Below are positions 5,184-9,308 of a DNA stretch of 9,308 bases, piece after piece. Position 1 is the first letter of the stretch, and every line of letters begins with the position of its first letter. The position numbers and the translations under genes are program-made. The DNA is from an uncultured Lysobacter sp. (lineage in GTDB: Bacteria > Pseudomonadota > Gammaproteobacteria > Xanthomonadales > Xanthomonadaceae). The stretch spans positions 1 through 9,308 of the forward strand of contig CADCUA010000225.1 of assembly GCA_902805755.1 (NCBI GenBank), in the 5' to 3' direction. The notes under the pieces were generated by a model. The model ran no database searches. It saw nothing but the letters and a program-made list of their open reading frames with translations, and had not been told where the DNA came from.

Positions 5184-7292
5184 TTACCAGATCACGACCT
5201 GCTGCTCGCCCTGCCGCACCATCGGCTGGCCCGGCTTGCATTCGAACGCCTGCGCGAATGCCGGCAGGTTCGACGGCGCACCGATCGCACGGAAGTTCGC
5301 GGGCGCATGCGAGTCGGTCGTTAGGCGCACGTTGAGCTCTTCCGGGGTGAAGTTGCGACGCCACACCGTGGCCCAGTTCATGAAGAAGCGCTGGTCGCGC
5401 GTCAGGCCGTCGGTCTTCGGATCGGGCTTGCCTTCCGTGGCTGTCTTCATCGCGTCATACGCAACCGCCAGGCCGCCGAGGTCGGCGATGTTCTCGCCCA
5501 GCGTCAGCTTGCCGTTGACCTTCTTGCCGGGCGCGGCTTCGTAAGAGTTGAACTGCTTGACGAGCTTGTCGGTGCGGCCGCTGAAGCCCGTGGCGTCCGC
5601 CTTCGACCACCAGTTCTCGAAATTGCCGGTTGCGCCGAAACGGCTGCCCTGGTCGTCGTAGCCGTGGATCATCTCGTGGCCGATCACCGCGCCGATGCCG
5701 CCGTAGTTCATTTCATCCGGAGCATTCGGGTCGAAGAACGGCGGCTGCAGGATCGCGGCCGGGAACACGATCTCGTTCTGCAGCGGGTTGTAGTACGCGT
5801 TGACCGTCTGCGGGCTCATGCCCCATTCGGTCTTGTCGACGGGCTTGCCGATCTTGCCCAGCTGCCACTTGTAGTTGTACTCGGTCGCTGCGAGGACATT
5901 CTCGATGTAGCTGTCGCGCGTGGTCGCCAGGCCGTTCCATTCACGCCACTTGTCGGGGTATCCGACCTTCGGCGTGAAGCTGGCCCACTTTTCCATCGCC
6001 TTCTTCTTGGTGTCGGCGCTCATCCAGTCCAGGTTCTCGATGCGCACCTTGAGCGCGTCGGAAAGGTTCTTGACCAGCACTTCCATGCGCGCCTTGGACT
6101 CGGCCGGGAACGCGACCTTGACGTACATCTGGCCCAGCGCTTCGCCGACGTTGTTCTCGATGGTGTCGAGCACGCGCTTGCCGCGCTCCTTCATCTGCTT
6201 CTGGCCGCGCAACGACTTGTTGTAGAAGTTGAAGTTCTGCTCGGCAAATGCATCGGACAGGTACGGCGAAGCCTTGTCGACCATGTGGAAGCGCAGGTAG
6301 CTCTGCCACTGCGCGGCCGGCACGTCGGCCAGCATCTTGCTCACTTCACCGTGGAACGCCGGAATCGCGAGCGAGAACATCTGCGGCGCGGCGATACCCT
6401 GCGACTGGAAGAAGGTCGTCCACGGGAAGTTCGGCGCAAGCTTGTCGGCCGCGGCGGGGCTGACCGGGTTGTAGTACAGCGACACGTCGCGCGAGAGTTC
6501 CTCGCTCGACTTGGACACCTTCGCCAGGCGCTTTTCGAACGTGATCACGTCCTTCGCCTGCTGTGCCGCATCGGCGGCAGGTACGCCCGAGAGCTCGAGC
6601 ACCTTCGCCACGTGCTGCTGGTACGCCGCCAGCTTGTCCTTCTTGTCGGCGTCGAAGTAGTAGCCCTTGTCCGGCAGGCCAAGACCGCCCTGGCCGGCGT
6701 AGGCGATGTTCATGGACGAGTTCTTGAAGTCCGCTTCCGGGCCGAACGAGAACAGCACGTTCTCGCCGCGCGCGGCGCTGGTACGGATGTACTCGGCGAT
6801 CTTTTCCTTGCTGTCCAGCGCGGCGATCGCGTCGAGGCGGCCCTGGATCGGCTTGATGCCCTGCGCGTTGATCTTCTGCGCGTCCATGCCGGCGGACCAG
6901 AAGTCGCCGACGATCTTGTCAATGCCCGTGGCATTGGTATTCGCGGCGGCCTGTTCGGCAAGCTGGCGCTGCGCGGCGGTGGAACGCTCGTCCAGCATTT
7001 CGAACGCACCCCACGAGGTGCGGTCGCCGGGGATCTCGTTCGCTGCCAGCCACTTGCCGTTGACGAAGCCGCCGAAGTCGGTGCACGCGTTCTTCGTGGT
7101 GTCGAGATCGGCCGCTGTAAACCGGTTGACGCCCGGCAGCTTGCTTTCGTCGAGTTTGAGGGTGGTGGCTGCAGCGGCCGGGGCCGCAGGCGTAACAGCA
7201 GCCGCGTCGGCGGACGAGCGCGTGTCTGCAGCGCACCCGGCCAACACGCCGGTAATCGCGAGGGACAACAGGAGAGGCTTGTTCAGGGTCAC
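5184..7292 (-). CDS. M13 family metallopeptidase, outer-membrane-type lipoprotein with intact active site
   Basis: A 702-residue zinc endopeptidase of the neprilysin/PepO family, expected to cut peptides in the periplasm while anchored by lipid. The GTG start at 7292 was chosen because GGAG lies 6 bases before it and it directly precedes a lipoprotein signal (MTLNKPLLLSLAITGVLAGC, Cys20 lipidated). An in-frame ATG at 7334 would add 14 residues that spoil the signal. The residue after Cys is Ala, not Asp, so sorting to the outer membrane is likely. An Ala-rich linker (about 24-45) precedes the peptidase N-terminal domain, which starts near KNACTDFGGFVNGKW. Active-site elements: NAYYNP (Asn498-Ala499), GHEMIHGYDDQG with His539, Glu540 and His543, GENIADLGG with zinc ligand Glu600 and Asp604, and DSHAPANFR with His662 and Arg668. 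It ends in ECKPGQPM then VVIW, the usual family terminus. Every residue expected for catalysis is present, so it is a useful reference for its degenerate neighbour. Substrates are unknown. Confidence 0.95.
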   Translation of the reverse strand: MTLNKPLLLSLAITGVLAGCAADTRSSADAAAVTPAAPAAAATTLKLDESKLPGVNRFTAADLDTTKNACTDFGGFVNGKWLAANEIPGDRTSWGAFEMLDERSTAAQRQLAEQAAANTNATGIDKIVGDFWSAGMDAQKINAQGIKPIQGRLDAIAALDSKEKIAEYIRTSAARGENVLFSFGPEADFKNSSMNIAYAGQGGLGLPDKGYYFDADKKDKLAAYQQHVAKVLELSGVPAADAAQQAKDVITFEKRLAKVSKSSEELSRDVSLYYNPVSPAAADKLAPNFPWTTFFQSQGIAAPQMFSLAIPAFHGEVSKMLADVPAAQWQSYLRFHMVDKASPYLSDAFAEQNFNFYNKSLRGQKQMKERGKRVLDTIENNVGEALGQMYVKVAFPAESKARMEVLVKNLSDALKVRIENLDWMSADTKKKAMEKWASFTPKVGYPDKWREWNGLATTRDSYIENVLAATEYNYKWQLGKIGKPVDKTEWGMSPQTVNAYYNPLQNEIVFPAAILQPPFFDPNAPDEMNYGGIGAVIGHEMIHGYDDQGSRFGATGNFENWWSKADATGFSGRTDKLVKQFNSYEAAPGKKVNGKLTLGENIADLGGLAVAYDAMKTATEGKPDPKTDGLTRDQRFFMNWATVWRRNFTPEELNVRLTTDSHAPANFRAIGAPSNLPAFAQAFECKPGQPMVRQGEQQVVIW

Positions 7293-7325
7293 TGGTAGCT
7301 CCAGCCCGGGGGCTTGATGAATTGA

Positions 7326-7370
7326 TCGTGCCAATCGTGCAGGCGGAAAGCGTGCACGATGCCAGCACGA
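7326..7370. repeat. Nested inverted repeat of TCGTGC upstream of the M13 lipoprotein gene
   Basis: TCGTGC (7326-7331) and ATCGTGCA (7334-7341) are mirrored by TGCACGAT (7353-7360) and GCACGA (7365-7370). The result is a two-step hairpin: an 8-bp inner stem, a 2/4-base internal loop and a 6-bp outer stem. It starts 34 bases before the M13 start codon. It could be a dyad operator or a 5' leader structure of the minus-strand gene. Confidence 0.45.
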
Positions 7371-7613
7371 CCTTAGCGGTTAACGCAGGGCGGGGCGGGT
7401 GTCGAAGGTCATGGCTGCGGATCGCGGCGGTGATCGTGCGTGGCCCGTGGCAACCGGAACCCATGACACTCACGGTGTCTCGGCAGAGATCGCTGAACCG
7501 GCATCTACGCTCGCGCTGGCGGTGGCTTGGGCTTTCCCGTACCATCCGCCTCGTTCAGCGCACGGCTGCCGCTCCGCAAGGAGCACGGTTTCCCGAACTT
7601 CCTGTCGTATCCA

Positions 7614-7632
7614 TCTGGCCCGATCGGCCAGA
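7614..7632 (+). repeat. Hairpin TCTGGCC-N5-GGCCAGA upstream of the short ORF
   Basis: Perfect 7-bp arms (7614-7620 and 7626-7632) flank CGATC. It lies 12 bases before the strong GAGGAGG ribosome binding site and has no T-run, so it is not a terminator. It is probably part of the rhlE leader structure or a protein-binding palindrome. Confidence 0.4.
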
Positions 7633-7657
7633 CACCCGACCTCCGAGGAGGCATGCG

Positions 7658-7771
7658 GTGATCCGGGTACGCCTGCACCCCGCACGTCATCGTCGCGCCA
7701 ACACATGCCGGAGAATCCGGCATGTCAAATCGAATACTCGCAGCGCGGTTCCAAGGGAATGCTCCGAGTGA
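7658..7771 (+). CDS. Short Arg-rich ORF with a very strong ribosome binding site upstream of rhlE
   Basis: A 37-codon frame beginning with GTG, 6 bases after GAGGAGG (7645-7651), close to the best possible match to the 16S rRNA tail. The product would have 10 Arg, 1 Lys and 4 His among 37 residues, beginning MIRVRLHPARHRRANTCRRI. I recognise no family. It ends 46 bases before rhlE, and a perfect hairpin lies inside its coding stretch. It could be a translated leader peptide controlling rhlE, a small nucleic-acid-binding protein, or a chance frame in GC-rich DNA. A three-codon ATG-CGG-TGA also sits just 1 base after the same ribosome binding site. The strong ribosome binding site is the main reason to list it. 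Confidence 0.25.
   Translation: MIRVRLHPARHRRANTCRRIRHVKSNTRSAVPRECSE
7703..7725 (+). repeat. Perfect 10-bp hairpin with a GAA loop in the rhlE leader
   Basis: ACATGCCGGA (7703-7712) pairs fully with TCCGGCATGT (7716-7725) over a 3-base loop. There is no T-run (CAAATC follows), so it is not a standard terminator. It also buries an in-frame ATG (7722) that could be mistaken for the rhlE start. Confidence 0.55.
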
Positions 7772-7809
7772 CTCCGAGGCCTATAGGGCCCGGATCCAAC
7801 CTGTGGAGC
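7761..7809 (+). promoter_or_regulatory. rhlE ribosome binding site with a possible upstream masking arm
   Basis: GGAG at 7805-7808 lies 9 bases before the ATG at 7818 and decides the start. GCTCC at 7761-7765 is complementary to GGAGC (7805-7809), with one further G-T pair. It ends 3 bases before the stop codon of the short ORF. A ribosome finishing that ORF would cover this arm. The pairing is short, so the masking idea is weak; the ribosome binding site itself is clear. Confidence 0.4.
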
Positions 7810-7817
7810 TTTACCCA

Positions 7818-9113
7818 ATGACGTTTGAAACCCTCGGGCTCGGGCCCGCGCTGCTGCGCGCGCTCGCCGAACAGAACTACACCTCGCCGACGCCGATCCA
7901 GTCCGAAGCGATTCCGCTCGCGCTGGCCGGCAACGACCTGCTCGGTGGCGCACAGACCGGCACGGGCAAGACGGCGGCGTTCGGCCTGCCACTGCTCAAC
8001 CGCCTGTCCAAGGTCACGCCCGTCAACGGCTATCGCAAGCCGCGTGCGCTGATCCTCGTTCCGACGCGCGAGCTTGCGGTGCAGGTCGGTGACAGCCTGC
8101 GCGGTTATGCGCGTTACCTGCGCATGAGCATCGGCACGATCTACGGTGGCGCCGGCATGGGCCCGCAGACGGACATGTTCCGGCGCGGCGTCGATGTGCT
8201 CGTGGCCACCCCGGGCCGCCTGATCGACCACATCGAGCGCGGCACTGCCAAGCTCGACGAAGTCGAAATCCTCGTGCTCGACGAAGCCGACCGCATGCTC
8301 GACATGGGCTTCCTGCCCGCGATCAAGCGCGTGCTGCAACGCCTGCCGCGTGAGCGCCAGACGCTGCTGTTCTCGGCGACGTTCGAAACCGAGATCAAGA
8401 AGCTCGCGCTGGAGTTCATGCGCAACCCGTACCAGGTGCAGGTTGCCGCGAACAACACGATCGCCGAAACGATCGCGCACCGCGCGCACCCGGTGGACAC
8501 CGCGCGCAAGCGTGACCTGCTGGTGCAGATCCTCAGCCAGCGCCACACGGAACAGGTGCTGGTGTTCGGCCGCACGAAGCACGGCTGCAACCGCCTTGCG
8601 GAGCAGCTCGAGGAAGCCGGCCTGTCGGCGGTGGCGATCCATGGCAACAAGAGCCAGGCCCAGCGCCAGAAAGCGCTCAATGCGTTCAAGGCCGGCAAGG
8701 CACGCGTGCTCGTGGCGACCGACGTTGCCGCGCGCGGTCTCGATATTCCGGACCTGCCGCTGGTGATCAACTTCGACCTGCCGATGGTGGCCGAGGACTA
8801 CATCCACCGCATCGGCCGTACCGGTCGCAACGGCGCGACGGGCGAAGCGCTTTCGCTGGTGTCGCCGGATGAAGGCGGCCTGCTCAAGCAGATCCAGCAC
8901 GTACTGAAGAAGGACGTCGAACTCATCGAGATCGAAGGCTTCGTGCCGCAGCGTTCGGTGCGTTCGAGCTCGGACGTCCCCTCGCAGCAGCGTCGCAAGC
9001 CTGCGCATCGCCCGCATGGCAAGCCGCCGGTGCGTCACGCACATGCAGGTGCGAAAGCACCGCGCGGTACGGGACAGGGCCGTGGCGGTTCGAGGAACGG
9101 TTTCGCGCGCTGA
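7818..9113 (+). CDS. rhlE: DEAD-box ATP-dependent RNA helicase RhlE
   Basis: A 431-residue cytoplasmic RNA helicase that unwinds short RNA duplexes with ATP. RhlE proteins take part in ribosome maturation and RNA decay in other proteobacteria. All motifs are present: the N-terminal FETLGLGPALLRAL and PTPIQ Q-motif (Gln28); motif I AQTGTGKT (45-52); Ia PTREL (82-86); GG (110-111); Ib TPGR (131-134); II DEAD (155-158); III SAT (186-188); IV VLVFGRTK (247-254); V ATDVAARGLDIP; and VI HRIGRTGR (330-337). The N-terminus is the RhlE type rather than RhlB or DeaD. The core ends near residue 375. A basic tail follows, rich in Arg, Lys, His and Gly (QRRKPAHRPHGKPPVRHAHA and a Gly-Arg end), likely an RNA-binding extension. 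The ATG at 7818 was chosen because of GGAG 9 bases upstream and the family N-terminus. The in-frame ATG at 7722 lies inside a hairpin without a ribosome binding site. It is transcribed alone, with two terminators after it. Confidence 0.96.
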   Translation: MTFETLGLGPALLRALAEQNYTSPTPIQSEAIPLALAGNDLLGGAQTGTGKTAAFGLPLLNRLSKVTPVNGYRKPRALILVPTRELAVQVGDSLRGYARYLRMSIGTIYGGAGMGPQTDMFRRGVDVLVATPGRLIDHIERGTAKLDEVEILVLDEADRMLDMGFLPAIKRVLQRLPRERQTLLFSATFETEIKKLALEFMRNPYQVQVAANNTIAETIAHRAHPVDTARKRDLLVQILSQRHTEQVLVFGRTKHGCNRLAEQLEEAGLSAVAIHGNKSQAQRQKALNAFKAGKARVLVATDVAARGLDIPDLPLVINFDLPMVAEDYIHRIGRTGRNGATGEALSLVSPDEGGLLKQIQHVLKKDVELIEIEGFVPQRSVRSSSDVPSQQRRKPAHRPHGKPPVRHAHAGAKAPRGTGQGRGGSRNGFAR

Positions 9114-9136
9114 TCCCTGATCAGCTGCGCTTTTTG

Positions 9137-9165
9137 ACGGGCCGGTCTTCCGGCCCGTTTTTTTT
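9137..9165 (+). terminator. Rho-independent terminator of rhlE
   Basis: A perfect 9-bp stem (ACGGGCCGG at 9137-9145 with 9150-9158) has a TCTT loop and eight consecutive T (9158-9165). It begins 24 bases after the rhlE stop and is a very strong intrinsic terminator. Confidence 0.95.
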
Positions 9166-9209
9166 GTCTTGTGTAATTGCGGTGCGGCAGTACGCGCGCT
9201 GCGGATGAA

Positions 9210-9240
9210 GAAAAGCCGGCGCATAGCCGGCTTTTCGTTT
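9210..9240. terminator. Second terminator hairpin, usable in both directions
   Basis: A perfect 11-bp stem (GAAAAGCCGGC at 9210-9220 with 9226-9236) closes the loop GCATA. TTTTCGTTT lies at its plus end and TTTTCTTC on the minus strand. It may back up the rhlE terminator or serve a convergent gene to the right. Confidence 0.82.
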
Positions 9241-9290
9241 CAGCCCATGTGTCGGCATATCGATGGCATACGCCGTCCTCGAAGGGTAAA

Positions 9291-9308
9291 GAAAAACGGG
9301 CCGGCATA
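9291..9308 (-). terminator. Possible half of a third terminator cut by the window end
   Basis: AAAAACGGGCCGG precedes the edge. On the minus strand this is a GC-rich arm followed by a T-run (CCGGCCCGTTTTTCTTT). It would suit a minus-strand gene lying to the right. The matching arm is outside the window. Confidence 0.3.

Larger units (their letters stand above)
7293..7817. other. Divergent intergenic region between the M13 lipoprotein gene and rhlE
   Basis: A 525-base gap between two divergent genes, so it must hold promoters in both directions. Apart from the inverted repeats, hairpins and short ORF listed separately, I find no tRNA or riboswitch I recognise. A TACCAT hexamer at 7540-7545 is a weak -10 candidate for rhlE, without a good -35. 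If used, the rhlE leader would be about 265 bases long. Confidence 0.6.

Noticed and set aside
5664..7298. A 544-codon open frame on the plus strand, antisense to the intact M13 gene
   Set aside because: The minus-strand frame carries all M13 motifs. The plus frame is Arg/Val/Leu/His-rich without a recognisable domain, a common product of GC-rich codon use on the opposite strand.
7722..7817. An rhlE start at the ATG at 7722
   Set aside because: That ATG lies in the arm of a perfect hairpin and lacks a ribosome binding site. The RhlE family N-terminus begins at 7818, which has GGAG upstream.
7725..9224. A 499-codon open frame on the minus strand, antisense to rhlE
   Set aside because: It runs through both rhlE terminators and shows biased, low-complexity composition, while rhlE itself is unmistakable.
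9035..9307. A minus-strand frame of 90 codons at the right edge
   Set aside because: It would read through two strong terminators and into the rhlE 3' end, with no domain visible.
1..9308. A mobile element, defence island, CRISPR array or biosynthetic cluster
   Set aside because: No transposase, integrase, repeat-spacer array, terminal repeats or clustered accessory genes. All recognised genes are housekeeping or envelope functions with similar composition.

Overview
This is an ordinary-looking chromosomal stretch from a high-GC gammaproteobacterium. The protein styles, the M13 peptidase pair and the short Pit transporter suggest the Xanthomonadaceae (Lysobacter/Luteimonas-like). That placement is an inference from recognition, not a database match. 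I see no insertion sequence, phage gene, CRISPR array, rRNA or tRNA, and no multi-gene defence or biosynthetic system.

Left part (1-2960): the window opens inside a phosphate transporter gene of the Pit family (+, its start lies to the left). A two-way terminator separates it from a convergent small gene of uncertain function (-, 1149-1559). That gene diverges, across only 39 bp, from a small alkyltransferase-like DNA-repair gene (+, 1599-1934), whose active-site Cys is replaced by Trp. A 261-bp gap (1935-2195) carries several inverted repeats. It is followed by a rhomboid-type intramembrane serine protease gene (+, 2196-2858) and another two-way terminator.

Middle part (2961-7292): two M13 (neprilysin-like) metallopeptidase genes lie in tandem on the minus strand. 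The upstream one (5184-7292) is a lipoprotein with every catalytic motif intact, and its own terminator follows it. The downstream one (2961-4976) has a cleavable signal peptide and keeps HExxH. It has lost the third zinc ligand, the Asn-Ala substrate-binding motif and the C-terminal catalytic His, so it is probably a pseudoenzyme or has altered chemistry. This is the most notable observation in the window.

Right part (7293-9308): a 525-bp gap separates the M13 lipoprotein gene from a divergent rhlE DEAD-box RNA helicase gene (+, 7818-9113). The gap holds a nested inverted repeat on the M13 side. On the rhlE side it holds two perfect hairpins, a short Arg-rich ORF with a very strong ribosome binding site, and a possible weak hairpin over the rhlE ribosome binding site. 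Two complete terminators follow rhlE, and a possible third is cut by the window edge.

The genes look like independent housekeeping units (phosphate uptake, DNA repair, membrane proteolysis, periplasmic peptide turnover, RNA remodelling) rather than one pathway. Nearly every gene is bounded by its own terminator or by a divergent or convergent neighbour.
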